From assembly GCF_000283155.1 (NCBI RefSeq), contig NW_004454217.1:4933246-4997245 (forward strand): a stretch of DNA of 64,000 nucleotides, in the 5' to 3' direction. Origin of the DNA: Ceratotherium simum simum. Lineage: Eukaryota > Chordata > Mammalia > Perissodactyla > Rhinocerotidae. Positions within the stretch are counted from its first letter, which is position 1; the number at the start of each line of letters is the position of its first letter. The translations under genes and the position numbers were made by a program. Under the pieces are notes generated by a model. The model searched no databases and was not told the DNA's origin. It saw nothing but the letters and a program-made list of their open reading frames with translations. This document shows, piece after piece, positions 12,705 through 24,099 of the stretch.

Positions 12705-12933
12705 CATTCAGGGTGGTTTTTTTTGTTTGTTTGGTTTTTTTTGCTAAGGAAGATTGGCCCTGGGCTAACATCTGTGCCCATCTTCCTCTATTTTATATGA
12801 GACTCTGCCACAGCATGGCTTGACAAGCTGTGCATTGGTGCACACCTGGGCTCCAAACCTGTGAACCTGGGCCACCGCTGAAGCGGAGTGTGTGCATTTA
12901 ACCACTACACCACTGGGCCGGCCACTCAGGATG
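12705..12933 (-). mobile_element. ERE-type tRNA-derived SINE, antisense (older copy)
   Basis: The element reads 3' to 5' on the + strand. It starts with a T-rich tail (12717-12742), then one tail module (12747-12787), the body with 'cagcatggcttgacaagc', and a 5' end ending in 'actgggccggcc' at 12922. Flanking 11-bp segments 12705-12715 and 12923-12933 match with two mismatches, a decayed target-site duplication. ERE elements carry an internal Pol III promoter and are mobilised by L1 machinery. This copy is the most diverged of the four. Confidence 0.85.
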
Positions 12934-13435
12934 CATATTTTTATCAACATTTTGTCAATTTTTTAGGTTAAAGATTTTCCCTTGTTCATTAGATGACACT
13001 AATACCTCTTTATTGTGTCAGGATGTAGATTCCTCATGCATTACAGAGGAACCCATCCCATGATTCTCAAAGGGTAGGGAATTTGTCTTTTTTTTTCTTA
13101 ACAGTATTTATTTGTCTGCTTCTACTTATGTGTGTATTCCTAGTATCTGTCTATAGAACTAAGGTTTTTGAAACCTCTTGTGTTATTTTATAATTACACT
13201 GTGCAACTGTGTATATTTCATGCTGCACAAGTGTCTTAGAATAATAAATGAAATGCTATGGGATGAAATCTATGTTATGAAAATGTTATGAATAAAATAA
13301 TTAGACTTAGATAAGACTTACATGAAAAGTTGCTTATATTCATTCTACTTATATGTCTGTCCTCAAAAATGCTTCACAAGACCTAAGCACAGAGAAGAAA
13401 AATGACTGAGGGAAGTGTAGTGAGCCTAGGACCAT
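12934..13435. other. Unassigned non-coding stretch
   Basis: Nothing recognisable. The text is AT-rich, with a near-duplicate 'atgttatgaaaatgttatga' at about 13272-13291. Confidence 0.35.
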
Positions 13436-13439
13436 TCCT

Positions 13440-14310
13440 TTGATTATTCTACCATTTGAAATTGATCCACGGAGGAGAAACTAGCAGAAGACACTTTCGT
13501 AAGGTAGAAAACCAAGTGATTGTGGTATCATGGAAGACAAGAAATGTTTCCAGAAAGAGGAGTTTTAAACTTCCTTTGAATGGTGGTGTGGGATTGGATA
13601 AGGACATAGATTTGGCAAGATATGGATTGCTGGTGGCCTTGGTAAGAACAGTGTCAGTAAATTGGTGGGGGAATAAACGCTGCTGGAATGAGTTAAGAGG
13701 AGAAAGAGATGTGAGGACGTAGAAATATCCAAGGCAAAAAACTCCTTCAAGACATTTCGTTGTGAAGGGGAACAGGAACATGGGACATAGATTAAGGGAA
13801 ACTAAGAGTTAAGGAATTTTTTAAATATGGGAATTATGAAAGCACTTTTGTGTACTAAGGGGAATAAACCATTAGGGAGAAATAAATTAGTAATACAACA
13901 AACTGAGAGTGATAGTTGAGCAAGAGTTCTTGTGAAGGCAGGTAGGGGTGGAATCCAAGACAAATGTAAAGGAGTTGGCCTTTAATGAAAGACAAGAAAA
14001 CTGTTGCAATTGCGGGGAAGTCAGAGAGAATGGTTATCCAGACAAGTAAGTTGATAGATTTGATGGTCATCTGATTGCTTCTACTTTTTCAATGATTTAA
14101 GAATCAAGCTACGGAAGTGTTGGGAGTATGAAGAGAGAAGACGTAAAATAACAATTTCAAAGAGTGAGCACTCTAGGATTGCTGGGCAGAGTTGAAGGCC
14201 AATTCGAAATTAGTGATCATGAATATAAAGTTAGACCAATTAGCAATTTTAGCACTTGGAATGTGGGCTGCAGGCACCAACAAGGTTGATAATAGGTTTA
14301 ATCGGATTTA
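13440..14310 (-). repeat. L2 LINE remnant, antisense, ~0.87 kb
   Basis: A long antisense L2 segment. The cues, in order, are 'gtagaaaaccaagtgattgtgg', 'gtaagaacagtgtcagtaaa', 'tggtgggggaataaacgctg', 'gaaggggaacaggaacatgg', 'aaggagttggcctttaatg', 'tgattgcttctactttttca', 'ggattgctgggcagagttga' and 'atgaatataaagttagacca'. This corresponds to the L2 coding region upstream of the RT core. Stops and indels fill all frames, so the 88- and 110-codon frames here are not genes. Confidence 0.75.
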
Positions 14311-14651
14311 GGAATTCATTTGTAAGGACATCTCCTTTAATTAATCTTTTCATACAAAATTGTTTGTTGCCTGAAAATCCAGTTTCATGAAAGCTCAGAA
14401 CAATAATGCCCATAGGGAGGTGGAAATTAATAATAAACCCAGATGCAAGTTAGTGTGATTATGTTCACAGAGGACTTTGCTTTTCAGCATTATGATGGCT
14501 CTATCACTTAGGAAGAAGGTGGGTTCTAGTCATAGACTTTTGCATACTCTACCACCATGTGTACAGTCAATGTGTCTCCCACTCTAATCTCACAGGGGAA
14601 GGTTTTTTAGCAGGAAGAGGTATGGTGGCTCCCTAGCCTTACTTTTAGTCT

Positions 14652-15038
14652 TGTATTAGTCTGCTCAGGCTTCCATAACAAAATACCATAGACTTAGTGG
14701 CTTAAACAACAGAAATTTATTTTCTGACAATACTGGAGGCTGGCAAGTCCAAGATCAAGGTCTGTCAGGGCTATGTTTCTGGTGAAGACTCTCTTTCTGG
14801 CTTGCAGATGGCTGCCTTCTCACTGTGTCCACACGAGGCCTTTCCTTTGAGTATATGAGTGGGGAGAGAGAGCTGGAGCTCTCTGGTGTCTCTTCTTATA
14901 AAGATATTAATCCTATTAGATCAGGGCCCCACCCTTATGCCCTCATTTAACTTTAATTACTTATCTCCAAATACAGTCACATTGAGAGTTAGGGCTTCAA
15001 CATATGAATTTTGGTGGGACACATTTCAGTCTATAGCA
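14652..15038 (-). mobile_element. Solo MLT1-type MaLR LTR, antisense
   Basis: A complete-looking LTR of 387 bp, bounded by TG (14652) and CA (15038) on the + strand. Its blocks 'acttagtggcttaaacaac', 'atggctgccttctcactgtg' and 'tctccaaatacagtcacatt' match the reverse of the mammalian MLT1 LTR. Flanking 5-mers agtct (14647-14651) and aggct (15039-15043) look like the target duplication with one change. There is no internal retroviral sequence, so it is a solo LTR. Two open frames crossing its right end are shadows. Confidence 0.85.
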
Positions 15039-15234
15039 AGGCTCATGCAGTGTTTTATGGTACCAGAGAAGATGAATGCTTCAGTGATCAGGGTCCATTC
15101 ATCACTGAGTCCTTCATGGAATTGGGCCTGCAATATAAGCTCATCACACTTAAATTATCAAATGAGAAGGAGTGGTTTAGTGTACACAAGGGCTAGGTGA
15201 ACGACACGGCAGCTTGCCTGCTTTTCTGCCTCAT
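15039..15234. other. Unassigned spacer
   Basis: About 195 bp between the MLT1 LTR and the antisense L1. Nothing is recognised. Confidence 0.3.
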
Positions 15235-15930
15235 ATAGTGTATATCATTGTGTGTGGATGGTTAAATTTGGTTTGCTAAAGTTTTGTTTTGAGTTTTGCA
15301 TCTGTGCCCATGAGGGATATTGATCTTTAGTTTTCTTTGTTTGGTTTTGGTATTAAGGTAGTCTGTCTCATAGAATGAATTGGGACGTATCCTCTGCTCT
15401 TCAATTTCCTGGAAGAGTGTGTGTGGTATTATTTTTTCCTTAAATATTTGGTAGAAGCCATCCATGACACCTTCTCATCTTGGAGTTATCTTGAGGGAAG
15501 ATTTTAAATGATGAATTCAATTTCTTTGGTAGATAGAGGGCTATTCAGTTTATCTATTTCTTGAGTGAACTTTGGGGGTTTGTGTCTTACAAGGAATTTG
15601 TCCATTTTATCTACATTTGAATTAATTGGCATAAAATTGTTCATAAAATTTCCTTATTATTATTTCAATAATTGTAAAATATGTAGTGATTTCCCTCTCT
15701 TAGTCCTGAAATTGATAATTTGTGTTTTTCTTCTTTTTTTCCTGGTCAGTAGGGCCAAGGGTTTACCAATTAAATGGTCTTCTCAAAGAATGAGGTTTTA
15801 GTTCCTTTCATTTTCTCTGTTATTTTTCTGTTTTCTCTTTTATTCATTTCTGCTCTGGTTTTATTATTTTCTTTCTTTTGTTAACTTTGGGAATACTTTA
15901 CTCATTTGTTATATTTTCTTCAGGTGGAAA
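15235..15930 (-). repeat. Old L1 ORF2 fragment, antisense
   Basis: T-rich text typical of the reverse strand of old L1 ORF2 between the endonuclease and reverse transcriptase. Cues are 'ttcaatttcctggaagagtg', 'ggtagaagccatccatgaca', 'gtgtcttacaaggaatttgt', 'ttccttattattatttcaat' and 'tctgctctggttttattatt'. It is interrupted by stops on its coding strand, and both ends are truncated. It ends where a sense L2 begins. Confidence 0.8.
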
Positions 15931-15944
15931 CTAAAATCATCTTA

Positions 15945-16358
15945 ATTAATTGCCACGTTATCCTTCCAATGTCTCAGGCCAAAAATTTAAATCCTCCTTT
16001 TTTTTCTCACACTTTTTATCCAGTACACCAGGAAATTCTGCTATCTACATTTATAACATAATCCAATACCTCTCACCCATCTCCAATGCTATAGTCCTGG
16101 TCCAATTCACTGTTATCATTTGCCTGAATTATTGGAATAGTTTCTAACTTATCTCCCTGCTTCTATCCTTGCCCCTCTATAATCTATTCTCAATACACAG
16201 TCAGAGTGACCCCTTTAAAAATGTAATTCAGATGATGTCACACTTCTGCTCAAAATCTTCCAATGGCTTCTCATCTTCCTCGAGCCAAAGTCCTTACTAT
16301 GACCTACAAAGCCCTAGATGATGTGGTTCTCTATTAACTCTCTGACCTGATCACTTAC
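15945..16358 (+). repeat. L2 LINE, sense, part 1 (left of the ERE insertion)
   Basis: L2 ORF2 C-terminal part in sense. The conceptual reading from 15950 includes a 'QFTVIICLNYWNSF' segment that aligns with the CR1/L2-type RT motif (v..SRLDYCNSLL). It is followed by the DNA cues 'ctccctgcttctatccttgc' and 'aatcttccaatggcttctca'. The element continues after the ERE at 16690. Confidence 0.75.
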
Positions 16359-16689
16359 AGGACTCCTATCTCTTTTTTTTTTTTTGTGAGGAAGATCAGC
16401 CCTGAGCTAACATCTATGCTAATCCTCCTCTTTTTGCTGAGGAAGGCTGGCTCTGAGCTAACATCTATCACAAATCCTCCTCCTTTTTTTTTTTTCCCCA
16501 AAGCCCCAGTAGATAGTTGTATGTCATAATTGCACATCCTTCTAGTTGCTGTATGTGGGACACGGCCTCAGCATGGCCGGAGAAGGGGTGCGTCGGTGCG
16601 CGCCCGGGATCCAAACCTGGGCCGCCAGTAGCAGAACGCGCGCACTTAACCGCCAAAGCCACGGGGCCTGCCCAGGATTCCTATCTCTT
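16359..16689 (-). mobile_element. ERE-type SINE inserted in an L2, antisense
   Basis: The SINE body spans 16375-16673, between 16-bp target duplications 16359-16374 and 16674-16689 that differ at one base. Reading the reverse strand gives a 5' end with an A-box-like 'gtggctttggcggttaag', a B box-like 'ggtttggatcc' at about 16609-16619, the 'gccatgctgaggccgtgtcc' body, an 11-A-rich spacer, then two tail modules (16389-16429 and 16440-16481). CpG is dense at 16588-16610, in contrast with the surroundings. Insertion split the host L2. Confidence 0.92.
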
Positions 16690-17130
16690 AATCTGCTGTA
16701 AACAGGCTAAGCTTCTCACTATTCTTCAAACACAGTGGGCATGTTCCCTCTGCACATGTCGTGGCACTAACTATTTCCTCTGACTAGAAAAATCTTTCCT
16801 CAGATATGCATGTAGCAATATTTATCTCTTTCAAGTCTTTGTTCGGTTGACCCTTTTCATTTATATGTTAAATTTAAAATATACATTCCCCTCCCTTACG
16901 TACACCTCTTGCCCTTGGAACTCCTGCTTAACCATGCCTAGTTCTGGTTTGTTCCATGTGACTTAGTGTCTCCTTCATACTACATCTCCCTTTTTCATTG
17001 TTTTTTGTCTTATTTCTCCTCTAGAATGGTAGCCCCATGGGAGTAGATTGTCTTTTCTATTTTGTCTGATGTATTCCCAGTGCATGAAATAAGTTAAACT
17101 TCAAAGAATACTTGTTGAATAAATTAATGA
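16690..17130 (+). repeat. L2 LINE, sense, part 2 (3' end)
   Basis: Continuation of the L2 interrupted by the ERE. It holds 'catgttccctctgcacatgt', 'tctttcaagtctttgttcgg', 'ctagaatggtagccccatgg', and the L2 3' terminus with 'attcccagtgcatgaaat' and a 'tgttgaataaattaatgaa' end. Together with part 1 it forms about 0.85 kb of L2. Confidence 0.75.
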
Positions 17131-17279
17131 AAACTTCTAAATATCTGTACAGTATTCCATGTTGTGAATAAAACCATTCATCCTTTTATTTGGATTCTCA
17201 GGTAATTGTAATGAGCAAACTCAAGACGTAAATATGTACATGTCTAATTATTGCCTTCATCTATATAATGGGCACTCTC

Positions 17280-17725
17280 AGTGCTCTGCTCAGATCAACC
17301 TCTGATCACTTTGCCATGTTCTGTGTGCCCCCTCCCAGCTTCTGTGGGCTTTGCTAACACCGCTCGCATCCGCAACTTTTCTTCTGCAAACTGCCCTTGG
17401 ACTCCTGGAGCTGCTTCGCTCACATGGAGCTAACAGCTGGAAGTACCCTTAGCTAATGCAGGTGTAGGAATATGAAAGCCGAGGTCCCTGCCTCAGGTCA
17501 GGAATAACTTTGAGGCATAATTTATACCATAGAGTCCCCCTGTGTCATCAGGCTGATACAAACACAGTGGAACTTTGTCTGATCTTGTACTCTTGCTTGG
17601 ATTCTTTCTCTTCTCTATTCCTCTTCCTGGTTTCTCCTCAGACACTTTCATAAAAAGTCATGGACACGTCAATTCTTATTTCAGAGGCTGCTTCTGAAGC
17701 CTGGCCTAAGATAGTCTATCTAGGA
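17280..17725 (+). repeat. Possible old LTR-like repeat, unassigned
   Basis: The segment has a moderately GC-rich start and an 'ataaaaagtcatgg' polyadenylation-like site near 17653, followed by 'ttcagaggctgcttctga'. The layout suggests the 3' half of an LTR. I cannot name the family, and it could be unique sequence. Confidence 0.3.
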
Positions 17726-19060
17726 GCCTGACCCTAGAGAGTCCATCTACCTGAACTATATTTCTAGAAGCATAATTATTGGGTAAGGCGGAATTTATAT
17801 TTTAAAAGTTCTTGACCCAACACTAACTTCTAATGAAGCCTCGGCCTCAAGGAAAGGAAATAAAAGGGATTATATGATGTCTGTTTTATTTGGTTGACAA
17901 AAACATAATGAATGTGATATCTGGTAACTGAATATTTCAGATTCCCAATAGTTTCAAGTCTCTCAGAAATGTAAGATTTCCTGACTTCCAAATCCAAAAG
18001 ATTCTTTTGTATATGTTTCTTTAATTTCTCATTCAACAAGTAATGTTTTAACAATAACACATGCACATTTTCCGGGTTCTGTTTATGGGGACATTTATAG
18101 TTTAATTATGGAAATGAAATGTACACCTATGAGTACTCTCAGGCAAATGATGATAAGTTTATCTTTATAATGGTCTAGCCCTGATAGAGGAGCAAAATCA
18201 GTATTATTGGGAACATGGTTCTTGTCTCTTCAAGTACGTGGAGGGCAGCCAATTCAAAGGATGAATAGAGAAGAGACATCTATCCTTAGGCTAAGTGATT
18301 GACCAGGAAGGGAAATGGAAAACATATTAGGGAAAACATAACTTCTCCTTTTTGGAGACTGGAAGTAAAAAAGGATTATTATTGCTTTTCCCTGAATAAC
18401 TATTCTCTGAATGATGTACCATTTTTAATTCTTTGAGCACCTGTGTATCTACAATTAACCCCAGTCAAGTAAGTGAGATAATGGGGTGGAGGAAATGATG
18501 TTGTGCTCTCTTTTTGTTAATAAAGGTTCTTACAACCTTTTTTTATAACTGACTTCTTCACACAACATGTGAGATCCAGCTGAATAGCTGTTAAATGGGG
18601 CAAACAAGAACACCTTAGCTGCATTAATGAGAATGTTTCCTTAAAAAAGGTTGCAGAATTACTCTCATGCTTACTTTCTAAAACCAAATCTACTTACTGT
18701 TCCCTGTGTGTTAAGGAAAATTATTTGTCTACAATTAAAGTAAGAAGGCTCTTCCCTTTGCTCATGCTTCAAATATCTGTTTGTTCTTCAGTGAGAGCCA
18801 CGGTCTTGAAAGCTCAGAATACGGGAAATATTTCTGTGTAATCTTCTTTGATTAGAACTGTTCAGTCAATATAATAAGGCAATTGAGAAATATTTAACTA
18901 AAATCACTAAAATATTCAGCCATACATTTAAAAATTCTACCTAATAATTCAACTCATTAATCCTCATTAAAATTCTAGTGCTTTAAATTAATTTACCCAA
19001 GGCTTTAATATGTTAAGCAAATGTCTAATGATGTGCTTCTGTAAAAATTCAACAATGCGT
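17726..19060. other. Unassigned AT-rich stretch
   Basis: No recognised repeat or gene. The frames are short and without domains. Confidence 0.35.
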
Positions 19061-19064
19061 GTTT

Positions 19065-19190
19065 TGTTCTCCTTCTCTCTCTGCCATTTACTATGTGATC
19101 TTGGGCAGGTTACTTAATCTCTTTGCTCCTCAGTTTCCTCAGCTCTACAATGGGAAAAATAATAGGACAATTGCTGTGAGAATTTACTCT
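19065..19190 (+). repeat. MIR SINE fragment, sense
   Basis: A clear MIR core: 'ctatgtgatcttgggcaggt', then 'tacttaatctctttgctcct', then 'cagtttcctcagctctacaa' and 'tgggaaaaataatagg'. Confidence 0.88.
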
Positions 19191-19314
19191 ATTTCAGGAC
19201 CCATACTGATCAAATTCTCAACTTCATTCTCTAAATTAGTTACTAATGGGTCAGACTATCTCTACAAAGACCTTGGAAGCCAATGGCCAAGAGAAGCCAA
19301 GAGACACTAAGAAA

Positions 19315-19335
19315 GAGAGAGAGAGAGCAGCACTT
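19315..19335. repeat. Short GA-rich tract
   Basis: A small run of GAGAGA separating the MIR region from the following L2. Low complexity. Confidence 0.5.
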
Positions 19336-19359
19336 TCACTTTTCCCCCTGGAAACTCCT

Positions 19360-19990
19360 AAAAAGAATCTTACCATTTTGGGAGCTCTTATAATATCCCA
19401 CTCATGCTCCAAAGTCTTCAGTGGCTCCCCTTTCCCATAAAGTACATACCTATAGCCTGATATTCAAGGATTTTATTAATATTGTCTCCACTTATCTTTC
19501 AGCCCTACTTACCATCACATCCCTGTGCTTCATTCCAGTGAATTACTTGCTGTATTCTGAATTTTCCAACTTTCCATTCACTTCCTGGCATATTTTTCCT
19601 GAACCTCTTTGACTATTAAAATAACACTCATATTTCAAAACTCATCCTAGACTCTCTCTTCATAGAGGCATAAAGATTTTTTTCCAGCATTTACACATAT
19701 CCACACTTATTTCCCGTCCTCCTCCCCCCAGCAAACACAATTGAATGTTATGACTTCTTCATCAATTGAACTTCATAGCAATCTTGTGCCTAGATCATTG
19801 TGACTATTTGTGCCTATATCTTTGTGCCAAATGGTGACTATTTCTTTGCAATATAGTCATTTATATTCTTGTCTTCTCTCTTCTATTAAGTTAAAAATTT
19901 TTTGAAACAATGATGATGCTTACTCATCTCTGTTTACTTGGAAATGCCTACCACAGAGCCTTGTTATAAGTAAGACCACATGTGTATTAG
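19360..19990 (+). repeat. L2 LINE 3' portion, sense
   Basis: Sense L2 3' part, with cues 'aagtcttcagtggctcccct', 'tcattccagtgaattacttg', 'tttcaaaactcatcctagac', then a T-rich 3' UTR ending around 'cctaccacagagccttg'. Degraded, with no frame. Confidence 0.65.
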
Positions 19991-20850
19991 GTGATTAGAA
20001 TTAAATTGAGCCATTTTTCTTTTCACTGGGCAATTCAGAGTCCAACATTGCCCACCTCCACCCTTCATCAATGATCTACCAATTTTGTAAATGGAAAACT
20101 TAGTCCATATCCTCCCCCTGCTTCCTATTTGTTCCTATACTCAGCATCAAGAGCCTATCTGCAGTATAAATTGCCAGAAGGGGAGAGAGACTTTGATTAC
20201 AGTTGTCACTTTTTCTCTTTGTTGGCTTCCACAGGGTATGTTTCTTTATTGAGGCATTCTCCCAGTAGTCACATACCCAGCTAATGTTTACACTTATAAT
20301 TATTCATGTCATTAGCAAATTTACTTCACCTCTCATTAGAATACACTAAAATGTTCATACTAAAAGAGAACAACAAAACCAATAATACATCACATACAAC
20401 CTACTCAGATAATCTGATAAGAGCAGAGGGGATTTAACTTCAAAGGGAGAAAGACAACTGAAGTTAAGACAATTCTGCCAGGTTATCATGTTGCCTTTAG
20501 TAATTTGTTTGAAGAGAATGAGTGCTGGCTCTGAAGTTGAATCTGTGGAAAATGAAGTGAGAATTAATCATGGGAGGATGTCAGGGTGCTGGAGAAAGTA
20601 GAAACCAAGAGGTAATTGACATTTTTTTCAAAGGGTCTCAGATTAACTATGCCCACAGGGAGTTTGTGGAATTGTAACCAGGACCTAATAGTAATAGTGA
20701 CATTTCTTTGAAAAGAAGATTTCATCAGCCTTGCTGTCTGGAACTCAGGAGTTGTATGCTTCCAGACCTTCTAGAAACTATAGTCCTTCAAAAGAGAAAT
20801 AGCTTGATTACTTTTGAGATGCTCATGAAGCCTTTCAGCCAAGTAAAGAG
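19991..20850. other. Unassigned non-coding stretch
   Basis: No recognisable repeat or exon. Confidence 0.35.
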
Positions 20851-20854
20851 GTGA

Positions 20855-21760
20855 CTTTATTTATTCACCCATTCTAGAAACATCTAATGAGAATCTAATA
20901 TATTCCTAGCTATCTTCTAGGAGCTGAGGGCCACAACAGTAAACAAAATAGATAAAACTGCCTGCTTGTATGAACTTCCTTTCTAATGGTAGGAGACAGA
21001 TAGGAAAACAGTATAAATAAAATATATAGTATGTTAGATAATGATGGATACCATGCAGGAAAAGTAAGAATAGATTTCAGAAAATATGATAGTTAACCAG
21101 ATACCTGAAGAAGGTAAGGGGAAATGTCATTTGCATAACTAGGAGAAGAGAATTTCATGCAGAAGTAGTATAAAGGATCTGAAGAGTGAGTGTGATTGGT
21201 TTGGACAAGGAAAAGCAAGGAAGCCATTTTGACTGGAACAGAGTGAGTGAGAGAAGAGTAGTAGGAGATGAGATCGGGAGTTAAGGTGGACCCAGATCTC
21301 AGAAGGTCTTGAAGGTCACTGGGTCACTGTTGGGATGTTGGTCTTTGTCTGACTGATATGAGAAGTAAAGAAAATTTTGAACAGAAGAGTGACATGATAT
21401 GATTTATATTTTAACAGAATCACTGTCTGCTTTGTTGAAAATAGACAACAGGAGGGAAAGGAAAGAAACATGGAGACTGGTTAGAAGGTTATCACAATAA
21501 TCCAAGCAAGAGAGGTGGTGGCTTGCACCAGCTTTGTAGTAATGGAAGGGGTAAGAAGTAGTTAGAATCTAGATTTGTCAATGGATCTGATGGGCAGATA
21601 TAAAAAAGGATTCAAGGATGGTTAGAAATGTTTAGTTTGAGCAATTAGCAGTCTTGGTAAATGGAATTTCCGTTTACTGAGATGAGGAACACATGTAGAG
21701 ATGACAGTACAATAGGTTTGAGGGGAAGGAATTGCATAAGGTAGGAATGCTTTAGGTTTG
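20855..21760 (-). repeat. L2 LINE, antisense, ~0.9 kb
   Basis: The longest and most legible L2 of the window. On the + strand it runs from the L2 3' end ('tttattcacccattctagaa', 'ctagctatcttctaggagct', 'atgaacttcctttctaatgg') through 'gacatgatatgatttatatt', 'gttatcacaataatccaagc' and 'gtggtggcttgcaccagctt' into the RT part ('aaggattcaaggatggtta', 'tttactgagatgaggaacac'). All frames are closed. Confidence 0.85.
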
Positions 21761-22900
21761 TGCAGGAAATTACAAATAGTTTAGCTTACCTGAAGCATGG
21801 CGAGTATGAAAGGAGACAATGGGAAACACCATTGGACAGGCAGCCTGGGACTACATTCCATAGGCAGTGGGGCCACATTGGTACTGGGCATGGCTCTTGG
21901 GAGTCTTTCACAATTTCTTAAAAGCAGGGCTGATTTTCTTCAATATAAAAGTCACACATGTGGCTTGTCTGTTCAAACCTCCAAGGTCATACTTCAAACT
22001 CAAGTTGGATCTTCATGTCCACCTTAAAAGACAGGCCCTGTTAAAAGATCCCAGGGGCCCAGTCTGCTTGCTTCACTGCCCTTTGGACTACTCCTCCCAG
22101 AAGACTGGCTGCGGAAAGGAGGGTGGCTTCCCAGCTCTCTACTCCCTTTTGTTGCTATCAGAGAAAAGGAGAGGTATCCCACGTTTCAATGTTAATCACT
22201 ATGGTAAAAGAGCGAAGAGGCAAAAACAAAATAGAGCAAAACCCATAAAGTCAAAGCTAAAGAAATCTTACAAAATTCTTCTAAGGAATGGTCTCTGCTC
22301 TTTAGTTTTGACTTCCCTCTGAGGTATCTGGAAGTGAATTGCTGCGACAGTTCATTTTATTTCATGTGCCGCAATTTCCACGTTGACCTGAGATGTTCAG
22401 CTACAATGACATGATGTACTGCCATTTTTATTATTAGTGAAAATGATAATAATAATTTAAATTAATAAACTATTTTCCCGAATAACAGAGATGTGTAACA
22501 AGACCTAGAATCCAGTGCCTTATACCACCTGGCTAACTGGAGAAATCGGGTTTTAGTGTCAGAAGCGCCTAGCAGAGTGAGACTGGCTGCTCAGATAATG
22601 TGGATAGGGTCCAGATTCCACTCCCTTAGTATTTTAGGCCGTAGCAGACTGACCAGACTCACAGAGTGTTTCTTTAGTAAATACACTGACATCTGGTTGA
22701 AGTTTAATCACAAGTGAGTAGAAATTTGTGGTCTTTTAAAAACTCATTCATTCAAGTAGGTAGAATAGTTTAAAGCAAGCTGCTTTCAAAAGCAGTTAAA
22801 TGTACCAAAATTTAAAGTCAAGGTAATGAAAGGTAATAGTCCTAGAACTGAAGTACCACTATTGTTGGGGGAAAAAGATTGTTTAGTTTTACTTTTCATT
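21761..22900. other. Unassigned, mostly repeat-free stretch
   Basis: I recognise no transposon. The longest frame on the + strand (21867-22322, 151 codons) has no recognisable domain, and its C-terminal third is a Lys-rich run caused by A-rich DNA. The 22320-22500 part has mixed composition with little simple repeat and could be constrained, but this cannot be judged from one sequence. Confidence 0.4.
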
Positions 22901-22904
22901 CTGA

Positions 22905-23045
22905 GTCTGTCTCTGCTATTGACTTAATGTGTAACCTTAGTCCAGGCAATTCACCTCCCTCTATCTCATCATCTTTTGAACTAGAATAATAGCATCAATT
23001 TTTCTTTTAAGGGATGTTAAAAGGAAGTTATGCTTATTATAAAGA
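22905..23045 (+). repeat. MIR SINE fragment, sense
   Basis: Degraded MIR: 'ctctgctattgacttaatgt', 'ggcaattcacctccctctat', then 'agaataatagcatc' and 'agggatgttaaaagg'. Confidence 0.6.
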
Positions 23046-23469
23046 ACACTCAGTTACTGAAGCACAGCTTACATGAATATTTTCATGACTATTTTTGAAG
23101 AAATACTCTGAATTATAAGCATTTGAATTTGGCCTTGGAGGAGCCTCTTAATTGTCTGTAGTTTGGTAGCTGGATCTGATGTAATGACATCACCGAGGCT
23201 GTTTTGTTTGTTTGTTCATTTTTGTTGTATTAGCTCTGGCAAACAATCATGGGGTGAATAATCACCAAATCATCATTCAGTGAATAATCACACTCGCTGA
23301 AAGAAAGAGTGCAGGACTGAATCTTAAGGGGGGTCCAGGTTTCATCCAGTTGCAAACTATTCCTTTTTAAAACTCTAAGGAGTGGAGAGATCCAATGTCA
23401 TCTCCCCATTTTTCTCGGTAGACGCTGTCTACATTTCCTGCCATTATCATCCTGTGCCTTTCATGAAAC

Positions 23470-23655
23470 AACAGCTAACAGAAATGGCAATAACTAGAGT
23501 TTAATGAGCACTTAGCATGCACCAGTGCTTTACATTTATTAAATCCTCACAGCAATTGTACTATTATTTTTCCCATTGTAGAGCTGAGGACACTGAGGCA
23601 TAAAGAGATTAAGTAATCTGTGCAAGGTCACAGAGCTGGTAAATGGAAGAGAGAA
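23470..23655 (-). repeat. MIR SINE, antisense
   Basis: Near full-length reversed MIR: 'gagcacttagcatgcaccag', 'gctttacatttattaaatcc', 'agctgaggacactgaggc', 'aagagattaagtaatctgtg', 'caaggtcacagagctggtaa'. Confidence 0.9.
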
Positions 23656-23763
23656 AGAGGTACAGAGAGAGACAGATAGAGTGCAAGAGACAGACAGAGA
23701 CTGAGAGACAGAGAGAGAGAGACACCAAGGGAGAGGGTAGAGGGAGAAGGAGAGAGAGTACAA
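23640..23763. repeat. Purine-rich (GAGA) low-complexity tract
   Basis: About 120 bp made mostly of G and A on the + strand, with GAGA and GACAGA units. It abuts the MIR. The reverse-strand open frames through it are Leu/Ser-rich artefacts. Confidence 0.85.
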
Positions 23764-23899
23764 AATTGCTCAGCACATAGAAGATGTTTAATGAATGCTT
23801 GCCCCTTCCTCTCTCTCCCACCCTCATGCCTTTCAACACATATATTAATTTATTTGGTATTTATTACTTATTAATTTATCCATCCATTCATCTATTTAT

Positions 23900-24095
23900 T
23901 TTTGACCAAACATCTTCTGAGCTCCACCATATGACTGGAGTTGTTCTCAGCACTTTGCAGTTTGTTTATTGAATCTTCACCACAATTCTGTAAGGAGGAT
24001 CCTACATTTGTCTCCAGTTTATGGATGGAGAAATAGGCTTAGTGGCTTTAAGGAAATTGTTCAAGGTCATAAAGACAGAAGGTTGTGACATCTCA
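23900..24095 (-). repeat. MIR SINE, antisense
   Basis: Reversed MIR with 'gttctcagcactttgcagtt', 'attgaatcttcaccacaatt', 'gatggagaaataggcttag' and 'ttgttcaaggtcataaag'. Preceded by a short CATT/TATT-rich run at 23870-23905. Confidence 0.7.
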
Positions 24096-24099
24096 CTGA

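Noticed and set aside
14859..15200. 113-codon frame
   Set aside because: It lies largely within the antisense MLT1 LTR.
21867..22322. 151-codon open frame on the + strand
   Set aside because: No recognisable domain, no signal peptide or coding-type composition. The Lys-rich end derives from A-rich DNA, and a single chance frame of this length is expected in 64 kb.
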